This document shows positions 41,284 to 51,483 of a stretch of DNA of 64,000 nt, in pieces (the first letter of the stretch is position 1; each line of letters begins with the position of its first letter). This DNA comes from Trichomonas vaginalis G3. Its lineage: Eukaryota; Parabasalia; Trichomonadida; Trichomonadidae. The position numbers were made by a program, and so were the translations under genes. The notes below the pieces were generated by a model. The model had not been told where the DNA came from, did not search any database, and worked only from the letters and a program-made list of their open reading frames with translations. Where the stretch lies: NCBI RefSeq assembly GCF_026262505.1, contig NC_067204.1, positions 24,769,300 to 24,833,299 of the forward strand. The letters run 5' to 3'.

Positions 41284-42576
41284 TTGAAAGATTTCAAAAA
41301 TAAAGTATTAACAGAAGAAGATATTGATGAATTATATAAATTATATAATCCTGAGCCACAAAAACCAAAGCCGAGGTCTAAAGTAGCAAATGTTCAACAG
41401 CTAAAGGAACAAAACGCCCAGGTCCTTCAGACCATAAATGATGCACAAGCTTTAATTTATGATTCATTAGTTAAATCATATTCAGCCCGACTTTTAAATG
41501 AAGATCAACTTTTGGAATTCATCCTTCAACATAAACTCGAAGCGGGAAAGTATATCAAACCTTTATATACAGCATATTTAAAACAAATGAATAGAATACA
41601 TCCAGAATTAATGAAGGAAGGAATGAAATCCAAAATCAAAGCAGATAAAATTAAACCACTTGCAACACCAAAACCTCCAACGACAATACCTCCTCCTCCT
41701 TCAGTTAATCCTTCATCATTCACTTTATTATATCCATTTCAAACATTAAAGAAGCAAAAAGATTTTAAAAAGGATTTCAAGATATTAAATAAACCAATTG
41801 ACCCGAAAATTCAACCGTTAAAGGAAAAATTTAGTCGCCCTTCATTTGCACCATATCCATATTCATACGAAATCGATCATCTGGAATATTCAAAAGGAAA
41901 CGTTACTTATTTATTTGCCATTAACATTAACACTAGATATTTATATTGCATTCCGGTGAAAGGGAAAACAGAACAGGAAACAAGAAGAGCTATTCAATAC
42001 TTACTAGATCATGAAAGAGTAGATAATATCAGGGGTGATGGTGATAAAGGATTTCAGGCAGCTATGACTCATTATTTCCCACAAATTAATTTTTTCTTCT
42101 CATCCTCTCCATATACGTTTCATAATAAAATAGTTGATGCGGTAATGAGAACTCTTAGAGATGCGTTAGGGGGTTAACGGTCAGATATACTGGGATGGAA
42201 ATCATGACTCCATCATACAGCAGTTAGTATATTATTACAATAATACATGGCATAGAACTATAAACATGAAACCGGTGGAAATGAAAAATGATATTTCAAA
42301 AGAATGGAATATATTAGAAAGCAAATGGAAAAGTTAAATGATGTTAAACGTGAACAAATTAATTCGGGGCTCATGAATTTTAAACAAGGAAATAAAGTTT
42401 TAATTCATCTCGATTATGGAAAAACTGATAAATCAATGACAAAAAGAAGACGAAGATTTGACACAATAGCTGAATTTGTTAGATATATTAACGGCAATGC
42501 ATTAGTTGAAGTTGACAATAAATTAATAGAAATTCCGATTTATTTTATTACTCCATTATATTTAAATAATATTTAA
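41284..42576 (+). pseudogene. Retroviral-type integrase (Polinton B1), broken
   Basis: The upstream part has a Lys/Pro-rich N-terminal region and then an rve-type catalytic core with YEIDHLEYSKG and NIRGDGDKGF strands at the expected spacing. The downstream part carries the C-terminal, beta-rich tail that such integrases have (KVLIHLDYG, then VEVDNKLIEIPIYF). Polinton integrases insert the element with short target duplications. Clearly different in sequence from the integrase at 51484-52569. Looks broken, about one or two breaks. Confidence 0.75.
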
Positions 42577-42597
42577 TTTTTTTTATTTCGTAAGAAA

Positions 42598-42868
42598 TGA
42601 GTGACAACAAAGCAGTCAAGAGTCCAGACGATGAATATAAAAGAAACTAAACAGAATTAAATCAAAAATATGCTATTACAAAAAGAAGCCGCAATGTGGT
42701 GGGGTTGAAAACGATAAAGAGAGGAAAGAAATAATCGAAAAATTAGAAACTTACCGTTCAATCCTTAAACTGAGTGAAGCAAAAATAAAAGAATTTAATA
42801 GAATAAATAAATTGATTGGAAGAGATGAATTTAATAAAGATGAATTTTTAAACTCAATCCAAATTTAA
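42598..42868 (+). pseudogene. Small charged gene of Polinton B1, broken
   Basis: About 270 bp starting with an ATG. A helical, Lys/Glu-rich composition with heptad-like spacing follows (ILKLSEAKIKEFNRINKL). Family not recognised. Looks broken, about two breaks. It overlaps the tail of the convergent small gene at 42865 by a few bases. Confidence 0.4.
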
Positions 42869-43029
42869 TTTTTATTCCTCTTCGACAACGTCTCTCTTTC
42901 CATCATTACTGCATAACCACATTTTCTCAGTTTTAGTGGTTTGTTATTTTTAGCAAGTTCTCGCATCATTTTTATCGTTTCCTCCCTTGTTATGATTCGT
43001 GGTAAATTTTGAGCTTGTGGGGTATCCAT
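42865..43029 (-). CDS. Short basic protein, unrecognised
   Basis: 54 residues, starting MDTPQAQNLPRIITREETIK and containing LRKCGYAVMMERETLSKR. It is an ATG-started frame on the minus strand, directly convergent with the preceding small gene. Basic and helical; no known domain. Its compact convergent fit with the neighbour supports it being real, but its length alone does not. Confidence 0.4.
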   Translation of the reverse strand: MDTPQAQNLPRIITREETIKMMRELAKNNKPLKLRKCGYAVMMERETLSKRNKN

Positions 43030-43387
43030 TTATGATAAAAATAAAAATTTAAATTATACTGTTCTAAAGTTTGTGACAACATGACATTTTGACAGTTAGT
43101 ATACAAGTCTTGGGTATGGTGGCACTGCGTTCCACCTTACCCAATACTTGTGAATTTGACACTTTACAAAACCGTTAACGTATATTTTACAACATGAACG
43201 CAAAAACTAACTTAACCTTAAATATTTACAAAACCGCCAACAATTTCACCTCACTATCGTTCTCACTAACAACTTCACTAATGTTCTCATAAATTTTCCT
43301 CAATATTCATCATCAGTGTTAACCCTATTGTAGTCATACTTGAAGCCATAAACTTTCTCTAACTTCTTAACGTACAATTTACATAAC
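43030..43387. other. Possible B1/B2 boundary region with hairpin
   Basis: A long hairpin lies at 43104-43150 (CAAGT.TTGGGTA.GGTGG against CCACC.TACCCAA.ACTTG, 9-base loop). Next to it, GACAACATGACATTTTGAC (43072-43090) recurs near 53540 and, inverted, near 55400. No gene is evident in this stretch. It may include the B2 terminus or be intergenic DNA of the element. Confidence 0.5.
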
Positions 43388-43570
43388 TTACCTTCGTTCA
43401 TCGTATGGTTTAATGATATAACTATTTCTATCTTTATAAACAGTCAATGAAAAGTCAACTGGTCTCGGATGTATTTGAAAGAACATGTTATGCTCAGGAA
43501 GGAAGAATAAATGTTTAAATGTATGTTTGTTATATGTTTTGATTTGTATGAGTTGCTTTTGTTCTGTCAT
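43388..43570 (-). CDS. Small protein of Polinton B2, unrecognised
   Basis: 60 residues from the ATG at 43570 (MTEQKQLIQIKTYNKHTF); the open frame runs further up but without an ATG and is mostly low-complexity. Contains HLFFLPEHNMFFQIHPRPVD and ends YIIKPYDERR. Small, mixed charge, perhaps a beta fold. The leader is A/T-only, as in other B2 genes. Confidence 0.45.
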   Translation of the reverse strand: MTEQKQLIQIKTYNKHTFKHLFFLPEHNMFFQIHPRPVDFSLTVYKDRNSYIIKPYDERR

Positions 43571-43659
43571 TACATCCAAATAAAATAAAAATAATTTTAA
43601 AAAATAAAATAAAAAATAAATGATATCACCACCCTCACACGTATGAAAACATAGCACAA

Positions 43660-43733
43660 AAATAAATTTAGGTGAAGTGGTGAGATCTAACCCGATTTCT
43701 AACCCGATTTCTAACCTCATTTCTACCCTGTTG
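43660..43733. repeat. B2 intergenic motif, copy 1, with 13-bp tandem units
   Basis: TTTAGGTGAAG.GGTGAGATCT.ACCCG occurs here (43660-43694) and at 52598-52633 in the same orientation. Here it is followed by tandem TCTAACCCGATT-type units to 43733; at 52.6 kb by similar TTCTCACC units. It lies upstream of the 43570 gene and, in the other copy, upstream of the KilA-N gene, so a shared promoter is a fair guess. Confidence 0.6.
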
Positions 43734-43736
43734 AAT

Positions 43737-44264
43737 TCATTGCTTTATAACTCTCTTCCTTGGTTTCTTTTTAGTTGCTTTCTTCACGTCTGTCTCCAAC
43801 TTGACTGTCTTTCTTCTTCGTCCGTAATGATACCAGTTACTTCCACCAGTCAATGGGTCAAATGGTCTTTCGTAAGGGTTTCCATACATTCCATAGGGAC
43901 CATACGGAAGAACTACTGGTGGAGAAGAAACATCTTCTTTAGTTCCATCGACTCTATTTAAATGCATTGTTTCACCTTTCATCTGGTCATTAAAGTCTTT
44001 TGCGTGTTTTGCAAACTCATCGTCCTTTCCTAAAGCATTTTCTGACTCAGTCGCAACCAAATTGGATGCTTTATTTATGAGCCCTATTTTATTTAATCTT
44101 AACTTCTTTGCAACCCAGCCTCCAATCTTCCCTTTATTTGCATCTAATGTCTTTGAAACCCTTCCTCCACTCATTTTATTTACTGCGTCATAAGCTCCAA
44201 GTGCTTTTGCTCCAAATGCTAATGCTTTTGTTCCCATTGCGCCTAAAGCTGCCCAAGCTACCAT
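43737..44264 (-). CDS. Minor virion-type protein with basic C terminus
   Basis: 175 residues. Hydrophobic Ala/Gly-rich N terminus (MVAWAALGAMGTKALAFGAK) followed by basic helices, a Pro/Tyr/Gly-rich linker (LPYGPYGMYGNPYERPF) and a strongly basic end (KKATKKKPRKRVIKQ). Such a mix of membrane-active helix and basic tail recalls adenovirus-like minor capsid or core proteins; this is inference. Part of a compact minus-strand run with the next two genes (zero-gap spacing). Confidence 0.6.
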   Translation of the reverse strand: MVAWAALGAMGTKALAFGAKALGAYDAVNKMSGGRVSKTLDANKGKIGGWVAKKLRLNKIGLINKASNLVATESENALGKDDEFAKHAKDFNDQMKGETMHLNRVDGTKEDVSSPPVVLPYGPYGMYGNPYERPFDPLTGGSNWYHYGRRRKTVKLETDVKKATKKKPRKRVIKQ

Positions 44265-44462
44265 TTACCCCATATTAAAATCATCTCTCTTCAATATTAT
44301 CTCATAAAAGTTCTCGTTACTGGAGAAAGTCAATGAAACATAAACGTTCTCATTCATAAACTTCTTTCTTATATCATCTATACGCTTCAAAATGTCTGAA
44401 CAATTGCTAACATCTTCTACAACAGTTATTTCATCATGAATGACCTTCAAGAACAAGCTCAT
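44265..44462 (-). CDS. Small acidic protein of Polinton B2
   Basis: 65 residues, MSLFLKVIHDEITVVEDVS to KRDDFNMG, with an alternating beta/alpha look (VYVSLTFSSNENFYEIIL). It abuts both neighbours without gaps, consistent with a tight gene cluster. Family not recognised. Confidence 0.5.
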   Translation of the reverse strand: MSLFLKVIHDEITVVEDVSNCSDILKRIDDIRKKFMNENVYVSLTFSSNENFYEIILKRDDFNMG

Positions 44463-45344
44463 TTAGTATGCAATTAAAATCATCTCAATAATGAGTCCAT
44501 CCTTTCCATCTTTAGGTAGCACAACATCTTTCATTGAAGAAGGTTCGACAAGTCTTATGTTAAACTTACTGACAAAGTTTGTTATACTATAATGCTTCGG
44601 CGGCGAATACATGTAGTTTGAAAGACATAATATAGATTCTTCAGCAAATTCACTTATACTGGATTTTATAACAATGTTCTCACGAGACCAAATACCACCA
44701 ATTGACAATCTTGTAAGCAATCCTGCTGAACCTTCAACTGTAAACGTCGATGGTAACATTCCACGAAGGTCATCTATTGACATCTTTGAGTCACTGAATT
44801 TAAATATTTTCTTAAAGCAATCGTCATTATCTAACCATGCAATAGCTTTGAAGTTTTCATTTGAATATACATCTGCTTCATTAAATGTAAAACCTGACTT
44901 CTTTGCAGAGACGATTTTAAAATCTATTGCATTTGTTTCAAAATTATATGCTATGGTAACTTCTGAAGGTAATGGATGTCCTTCCGCAGTAAGTTGTTCT
45001 CTCACTACCGTTTGAAGCTTTGTGTTAAAAACTTTCATGTCATCTCCTGTATCTAAGTTCACATACACAGCAACAGGAAAACTATCTTGCTTCTTTGTTT
45101 CATCATTATATCTCAAAACATTAAAATTCTTCAATAATATTGTTCTTCCTGCTGGAATACTTCGAACCTGTCTGATTTCAATAGCTTTCTCACCTCCTAC
45201 ATACTCTACCCAATGTCTTGGATATTCATAAGTATACTGACTTTCTTGAATTTTGGTTGGTTTCATCATAACGTGTTCATAGTATATCTTTATACTCTTG
45301 TCAGTTAGACTCGGTGCTATGTTCTGAATATTTCTGACTTGCAT
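44463..45344 (-). CDS. Structural-type protein (jelly-roll-like), Polinton B2
   Basis: 293 residues from the ATG at 45344 (MQVRNIQNIAPSL), chosen because the longer frame overlaps the divergent ATPase gene and lacks an ATG start. Rich in beta strands, with YEYPRHWVEYVGGEKAIEIR near the start, which resembles FKFPTDWIVNINEEKYIGIT near the start of the protein at 60051-60908; the two may be paralogues. No catalytic motif. Likely a minor capsid or vertex component by context. Confidence 0.6.
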   Translation of the reverse strand: MQVRNIQNIAPSLTDKSIKIYYEHVMMKPTKIQESQYTYEYPRHWVEYVGGEKAIEIRQVRSIPAGRTILLKNFNVLRYNDETKKQDSFPVAVYVNLDTGDDMKVFNTKLQTVVREQLTAEGHPLPSEVTIAYNFETNAIDFKIVSAKKSGFTFNEADVYSNENFKAIAWLDNDDCFKKIFKFSDSKMSIDDLRGMLPSTFTVEGSAGLLTRLSIGGIWSRENIVIKSSISEFAEESILCLSNYMYSPPKHYSITNFVSKFNIRLVEPSSMKDVVLPKDGKDGLIIEMILIAY

Positions 45345-45360
45345 TTTTAATGGAGATAAA

Positions 45361-46248
45361 ATGAAGCATTTAATACATGACGTAGATGAAGACATGAATG
45401 AAACTACAGACAAACTTAACTCTTCTCTTATTCTTCCTTTCAGCAAAGATTATGAATTCTGTTCAAATGGTGTATATTTCTATTGTGGAAAGATGGGTTC
45501 AGGTAAGACATTTAACCTCATTCGTCATATACTCATAACAGAGCGTTTAGGAAACGACTCTTACTATGACCAAATCATTATATCAGCAACTTCAGACTCT
45601 ATGGATTCAACAGCGAAAACATTTATATCAAAAGTTCAAGCCTCTGTCGTTAAAGTTCCAGATAGCGAACTCATTGAATTTCTTCAACGTTATATTCGAC
45701 GTAAGAGGAAATATTATGCTATTGTAGAGTTCATACAGTCAGGAATGCAAAAGACTTCAGAAGAGATGGAAAGAATTATTGACAAACACCACTTACGTCA
45801 GTACTCAGGAGTTTACGATATGAAACGACTGACAAACTACATTCTATCAAAACTTTCAAAATACCCCTTCAAAAAGTATCCTTCAAACACTCTGCTCGTT
45901 TGTGACGACTTCGCCGGAAAAGGTTTAGTGTCAAAACCAGACTCACCATTAGCTAACATCATAACTAAAGTCAGACATTACCACTTAACTGTAGCAATAC
46001 TTATGCAAACATGGCGTTTCCTTGCTTTAAACATATAACGTCTCATAACTGACTTCGTTATCTTTCAAGGTTTCTCACGCTATGATATTGAACTCATTTG
46101 GAAACAGTCAGGTATAACATTACCTTTTGAAGAAATTTGGGAAGCATATAAGTCTCTCATCTCTCCTCGTTCATACCTTGAGATTCATATCATGACTAAT
46201 ACCATTAAAGTCAAAAATATTCCATGGGAACGACCAACATTGTTTTAA
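45361..46248 (+). pseudogene. DNA-packaging ATPase (Polinton B2), looks interrupted
   Basis: A P-loop CGKMGSGKTFNLI sits near residue 45, a Walker B-like SNTLLVCDDFAGKG near residue 183, and a sensor-like region TVAILMQTW further on. This is the FtsK/HerA-type packaging ATPase that pumps DNA into capsids in Polintons, adenovirus-like and giant-virus relatives. It is divergent from the gene at 45344 with only 16 bp between starts. About one break. Confidence 0.75.
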
Positions 46249-46646
46249 AGTTTAACCTTCAATTGACTGATAGTAAACAAATTCCATGCATCTCTGTCGC
46301 CATTTCTGTTAATATTTTTGCTGTCATTCATATCATCCACTTCCCCATCCGTTAGCTTTTGAGGATATGCGTTAGAATAGCTGTTCTTAAATGAAGGCTT
46401 TTCACCTTTGAGAGCATAAACTCTATAACTTTCTGCATACTTTATGTTTGAACCTCCTGAGCCATCATTGACATAAATTTTTATAGGCTTCCACCCTTTG
46501 TTCATATTCCTGCTTCTTCCCTTTGCTCTTTTGTTCAGTAGTTCTACATCTTTATACACAGCTCCTGTCTCAGTGAATTCAACAATATTTTCATTCGTTA
46601 GCTTTACATTCAAACCCTTGTCGAGTATATTGTTCATTTCATACAT
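46245..46646 (-). CDS. Basic protein of Polinton B2, unrecognised
   Basis: About 133 residues from MYEMNNILDKG. Basic middle (NKRAKGRSRNMNKGWKPIKI) and a polar C terminus with many Asn and Asp. A start further up is open but would overlap the divergent gene at 46672. Convergent with the ATPase gene, tails overlapping by four bases. No domain recognised. Confidence 0.45.
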   Translation of the reverse strand: MYEMNNILDKGLNVKLTNENIVEFTETGAVYKDVELLNKRAKGRSRNMNKGWKPIKIYVNDGSGGSNIKYAESYRVYALKGEKPSFKNSYSNAYPQKLTDGEVDDMNDSKNINRNGDRDAWNLFTISQLKVKL

Positions 46647-46671
46647 ATAAAAGGTTTTTATTCTATATGAA

Positions 46672-47286
46672 ATGAGAAGCAAATCCATCTTAGCTGGTGC
46701 CGTTAATGTTCCAATTGAACCAACATCAAATGTTGACTCACGAACGACAAACAATATTGTCATAAAGAACTATAGTTCGGAGTGTTTGAAAGAAAAAGAA
46801 CCAGAGCTGAAATCCGTGAATTTAAACACAGCTTCAAACGCTAACGCTACATCAGATGTTAAGTTAGAGTATCCACCACTGGACCAAATTCTTTCAAGAG
46901 AAGCCAACGACAACCCTTACACAAATGTTCAAACAAATCCTTCAGATAACGTAGACCATTACCTTCTTCAGTTATACCAAACAATTTTACTCAAAGACGA
47001 TAAGAAGCTTTTGACAAATCTTATAAGTAAGAACCAAATAATTCTAACAAAGGAGGACCTTGAAAATATTATATCACGAATAACAGGAAAGCAATGTGTC
47101 ATTGACTATCTCGACCCTGAAATCGAATGCTGTGGTCAAACTCCAATATTCATGAAAATAGGTAACATCCGCATCATTGAAACACCAGGTACTCCAGGAG
47201 TTGAGTTTAAGTATAAATATTCGAACGAGTATACAAAACTATCTACTTACTATAAGCTTTGTTTGAAATATGTTTTAGTAAATTAA
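46672..47286 (+). CDS. Unrecognised protein of Polinton B2
   Basis: 204 residues. N-terminal part polar and low-complexity (NTASNANATSDVK), then helices (VDHYLLQLYQTILLKDDKKL) and a beta-rich end with CCGQTPIFMKIGNIRI. Contains no motif I can assign. The stop overlaps the stop of the convergent small gene at 47283. Confidence 0.5.
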   Translation: MRSKSILAGAVNVPIEPTSNVDSRTTNNIVIKNYSSECLKEKEPELKSVNLNTASNANATSDVKLEYPPLDQILSREANDNPYTNVQTNPSDNVDHYLLQLYQTILLKDDKKLLTNLISKNQIILTKEDLENIISRITGKQCVIDYLDPEIECCGQTPIFMKIGNIRIIETPGTPGVEFKYKYSNEYTKLSTYYKLCLKYVLVN

Positions 47287-47522
47287 AGCAATTTGTAATA
47301 TCTATCCAAAACTTCTTCAACAGTATCGAACTCATCTTCATAATGCAAACCTAATCTTATTGACTTGGTGCAGTTTTCACTAACACAATATTTTTCTGTT
47401 CTCTTGACTGACATAACTAACTCATTTGTTTCATCAAACAGCAACAACCAAAGTTCATGACCTAATACATAACATTCATACTTTATATTTTTAGCTCTGA
47501 GTTCTCTTGTAAGCTGTTGCAT
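47283..47522 (-). CDS. Small protein of Polinton B2, unrecognised
   Basis: 79 residues, MQQLTRELRAKNIKYECYV to VLDRYYKLL. Helix then beta strands (HELWLLLFDETNELVMSVKR). Its start overlaps the 3' end of the following gene by 40 bp in another frame, typical of dense element genes. Confidence 0.5.
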   Translation of the reverse strand: MQQLTRELRAKNIKYECYVLGHELWLLLFDETNELVMSVKRTEKYCVSENCTKSIRLGLHYEDEFDTVEEVLDRYYKLL

Positions 47523-48259
47523 TTAATATTTTCTAAAAAGTCAACTTCAACAGTCATTCGCACTGGTGCCTTCAGTTCTACAGGCTCTCCTTGAAAGTCA
47601 ACAAGTCTGAATTGCATGTCTTTCAAATTATGAGGACTAATGCGAACCCATTTACCTAAATGAGTTGCTATGACAGGAACGTTTGGAATGAACATTGAAT
47701 TTACTTCATAACAGAAGGATTTATATTCTACTGAACCTTTACTATTAACTCCTGAAATACCTGTGACATTAGCTATTTTTGACTCAATGTACAAACAATT
47801 GCCATAACATACGTATGGAACAGATTTCATCTCAATCGTTTTGTCAACACTTTTCAAAGGAAATGTCATATGGTATGCTCCCAAAAGAAGTTGTACTCTA
47901 TGACTCATTCTTGGTATCTTAAACTCTTTCGCATAACTGAACTTCAAAACTCCTGCAATAAGTTTAACATTCATTAAGTTTTCTCCGTTATCCTTGTTTA
48001 TTGTAGTATTTATGAGAGCATTTAACACTCCAGCTAATGTTTCCATCTTATATTCTACATTATTGTGAAATCTTATTTCGTGCTTCTTTCCATCTATTTC
48101 AAGCTCCATGAAATCTGTTTCGTCAGTTATAACGAATGAAGCAATAGTATTAAAGTCAACCATTCTGAATGCAAGTGGCTCATTCTGTAGACCTAAGTTT
48201 GTTTGTAGTTTTACTGTCCCGTATTCGTTTGGGTCTGTACTTTGCAAATAGAACAACAT
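47483..48259 (-). CDS. Penton / minor capsid-type protein, Polinton B2
   Basis: 258 residues from the ATG at 48259 (MLFYLQSTDPNEYG); an earlier ATG would overlap the divergent fibre gene. Beta-rich, with a late segment HLGKWVRISPHNLKDMQFRL followed by VDFQGEPVEL, which resembles the conserved end of single jelly-roll minor capsid (penton-like) proteins in Polintons and virophage relatives. Assigned by pattern only. Only 17 bp separates it from the divergent fibre-type gene, so both must share a tiny promoter. Confidence 0.55.
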   Translation of the reverse strand: MLFYLQSTDPNEYGTVKLQTNLGLQNEPLAFRMVDFNTIASFVITDETDFMELEIDGKKHEIRFHNNVEYKMETLAGVLNALINTTINKDNGENLMNVKLIAGVLKFSYAKEFKIPRMSHRVQLLLGAYHMTFPLKSVDKTIEMKSVPYVCYGNCLYIESKIANVTGISGVNSKGSVEYKSFCYEVNSMFIPNVPVIATHLGKWVRISPHNLKDMQFRLVDFQGEPVELKAPVRMTVEVDFLENIKCNSLQENSELKI

Positions 48260-48276
48260 TTTATTCTCATTAAAAT

Positions 48277-51200
48277 ATGAGTATAGCTGCATATGCGTAT
48301 GAAGCTGACAGAGCTAAACGTTTATATTTTGGTCAATACTCTCTCACACTTACTGACAAATATATTGTTATCAGTGATGGAAATACCGAGAAATACATAA
48401 CATGGAAGGACTATGAAAAGTTTGACCCCATTTTAACTCCATGCACTATGCCATTCATTGTAAATGGTGAAGTTGTCATGAAGAACGACACAACAGTATA
48501 TAAGTCTGTTCATGAAGCGTTAGAATATATGTTGAATTATAATCCCGAAAGATTTGACCCAAGCACTACGCCATGTACAATGCCTTTTATTAAGGATGGT
48601 GAAATCGTAAGAGTTCCGAATTCAACGGTTTACACAGCTGTTCAAAACAGTTTACAAAACATTTTAGCGAATATCTTTAATTCAGAAACTACAGAAATAA
48701 AATTACCATATATAACAGATGCTAAAGAAATTAAATCAAAAACGACAACATTATTTACGTCACTTAATGATTTAATGACTTATATCATTAATATTCCTGC
48801 ACCAACTATAGCATTTGATCCAAACTCGACGGTTTGCAGTGTACCTTTCATAAATGACAGTTCATTAATTACTTTAAGGGATTCGACAGTAAATGAATCA
48901 TTAAAGGCGTCATTAATGAAAATCATTGATTTTAATTCATTCATGAATACATATAATTCATTCATTAATGTTTCATATGCTTCTAAAGAAGGTGAGCCAA
49001 AAACTATCGATAAAGCGGTGTATGAAATAAAAGCATCAACGACGAAATTGAATTCGTTAACTTTTGACGGTGATAGTTCGTAATGACATAACATCGGGGA
49101 AAACAATTTTAACGAAAGAATATTTAAAATCTCATGTTAGTGAGTTCGTTGAAATTGAAAAAGAAGGTGGAATTAAGTTCGATCCACTGAATTTCATTTT
49201 CAGCTTAGCGAATGCGGGTATTAATTTTGCTGAATCGACAACAATGCAGAGTGAAATAAATGCAATATGGACGTTTTTGGGGTCAAAAGCGGGAATGGGT
49301 GAGCTTGTAAATGCTGCAAGAACATTAGGTGAAACAGGAAATTTTGTAGATGGTTTTAAAAGACTTGTTTCAAATGTTTTAACAAACACAAAGAAATTAT
49401 TTAGATATACCATACATAACGGTCAGATTTTCGAACAGGTAGCAACAAACCCTCCGGTTATAGCTGCGTTGATGATGGTTAGAGATATAAAACCACGTAA
49501 CGACGGGAACGAAGAACATGAACAACAGGATACTGGTCGGGTTATTCGAGACATTAAAAACGTGTATCCTGAAGTTATTGATTTATTTAGAGGAGTTAAT
49601 GATTCAATTTCAAAACATTCTATAACCCTCGATGAAGAGAATAAATTAACAGATTATATATTTCGTCATTATTGCAGAATTAATGAAGAGAATAAATGAA
49701 AAAGGAATTGGTGATATCATTAATGTCAGCGATGTAATGATGAAAAGAAATTTTGACTCATTATTTACAAAACCGAAAACAGAATATAGTCTTTATGACG
49801 TAATTACCGAATTAATGAAAAAGATTAATGATAATAAGAGTTCTGGCGGAAGAGTTGAATTAGAAGTGAATGATGTTAATGAGAAATTAGCCGAAAAAGC
49901 AAACAAAAATGAGCTTTTAGCTCTGAGTGATAAAGTCAAGAACCACGTTCATTATATAACTTCAGACGAACAGATTATAACGGACTACCATGGATATTTA
50001 ACACGAAGTGATGAAGTGAAGACGGAAGACCCCAATGAAAGAAGATATAAATACATTCGTGCTAAAGGTTATGACATAAGCTGTACTGTACAGTATGACA
50101 CGGTAAAAGCACCAGAAGCATTTAGTTATAACGATGAAATTTATGCCTCTACTTTCTCTGTTAAAGGTGTATTAGTTGAACCAAGATTTACTTTTGAGAG
50201 TTAAGTCAAAAATAACGTTTGAAGATGCTATTAAAAGTAAAGCTGACAAAGTTGAACTCGAAGCAATGAACAAAGTTTTGAAATCTCATAAACACAACAT
50301 CTCCGATATAAATGAACTTCAAGCTACATTAGACAGTAAAGCCGACAAGAACCATACACATAAATCCTTCACTACTGTTAGAGCAGACGACATAATATTG
50401 AACTTTGACCTTGGTTCAAATGCACCATTAGAGAATCCAAGTACAAGCGTAAAAGATACACTTAAACAATTTAGATAACAGTTGCAGGAATATCGAAGAT
50501 CATGCCAGAAACTTTGAAGCACATGAACTACCAGCAATGTTAGAAGAAAGCAGACAAAAACCATACACATAAATCCTTCACTACTGTTAGAGCAGACGAC
50601 ATAATATTGAACTTTGACCTTGGTTCAAATGCACCATTAGAAAATCCAAGTACAAGCGTAAAGATACTCTTAACAATTTAGATAACAGTTGCAGGAATAT
50701 CGAAGATCATGCCAGAAACTTTGAAGCACATGAACTACCACAATGTTAGATAAGAAAGCAGACAAAAACCATACACATAAATCCTTCACTACTGTTAGAG
50801 CAGACGACATAATATTGAACTTTGACCTTGGTTCAAATGCACCATTAGAAAATCCAAGCACAAGCGAAAAGATACTCTTAACAATTTAGATAACAGTTGC
50901 AGGAATATCGAAGATCATGCCAGAAACTTTGAAGCATATGAACTACCAACAATGTTAGATAAGAAAGCAGACAAAACAGAGCTTCAAACATTAAAGACTG
51001 AAATACTTCAAACATTATATCCTGTTGGTTCTTTATATACGTCAATGAACTCAACAAATCCGGCAAGTGTTTTAGGTTTTGGTACGTGGGAACAGATTGT
51101 AGATAAATTCCTCTATTGTGCGAACTCTTCAAAGCAAACAGGTGGTTCGAAGAAAATTAAAGAAGCAAACCTTCCACCGCACACTCATACAGGAACTACA

Positions 51201-51443
51201 AACACAACAGGTAGTCATTCACATTCAATAACAAAAAGAGGTTATACAAATCTTGCAGCAGGTTCGGATAGACAGGGAATGCATAGATATGATATTTCAA
51301 GTGACCCAGTAGATTCAAGCGCAGGTATTTTCTGTGGAACCGCAGGAAATCATTCACACACTTTCACAACAAATCCAACAGGCTCAGGTGAAGATTATAT
51401 GCCACCATTTGTGACTGTATTCGCATGGTATAGAGTTCAATGA
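48277..51443 (+). pseudogene. Fibre-type gene with phage tail-collar-like C terminus, looks interrupted
   Basis: About 3.2 kb of plus-strand coding sequence. The 5' part has three loosely repeated modules with FDP..T.C..PFI (near 48424, 48555 and 48817). A helical/linker middle follows, then a triplicated ~209-bp segment (50341-50966). The last part (50952-51443) reads as a bacteriophage short-tail-fibre/collar domain: PVGSLYTSMNSTNPASVLG, FGTWEQIVDKFLY, LPPHTHTGTTN, GSHSHSI, NHSHTF and PPFVTVFAWYR. Such domains trimerise at the tips of phage fibres and bind the host surface. By context this would be an attachment protein. Looks broken, about four breaks. Confidence 0.75.
50341..50966. repeat. 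Tandem repeat, three copies of ~209 bp
   Basis: Units begin GC(A/C)GACAA.AACCATACAC at 50341, 50550 and 50758 and are nearly identical. They lie within the fibre-type gene, and the array looks young. Confidence 0.85.
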
Positions 51444-51483
51444 ACGCGCTTGAGCCTTGAATAAAATCTTTAACTTTACATAA

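Larger units (their letters stand above)
39921..43030. mobile_element. Polinton/Maverick B1, left-hand end (decayed)
   Basis: Begins with GGGTTGTGTGAC plus a T run, the same as the inverted end of Polinton A. Contains an unrecognised gene, a minisatellite, a broken retroviral-type integrase gene and two small genes. Its right limit is uncertain: beyond about 43.0 kb genes of a different Polinton family begin, so B1 may be cut short there or interrupted by insertion of B2. Looks broken, with roughly three breaks in the visible part. Confidence 0.65.

Noticed and set aside
40982-41287. 101-codon frame across the minisatellite (Leu/Val/Glu repeat)
   Set aside because: Created by the 15-bp repeat having no stop in this frame; begins without an ATG.
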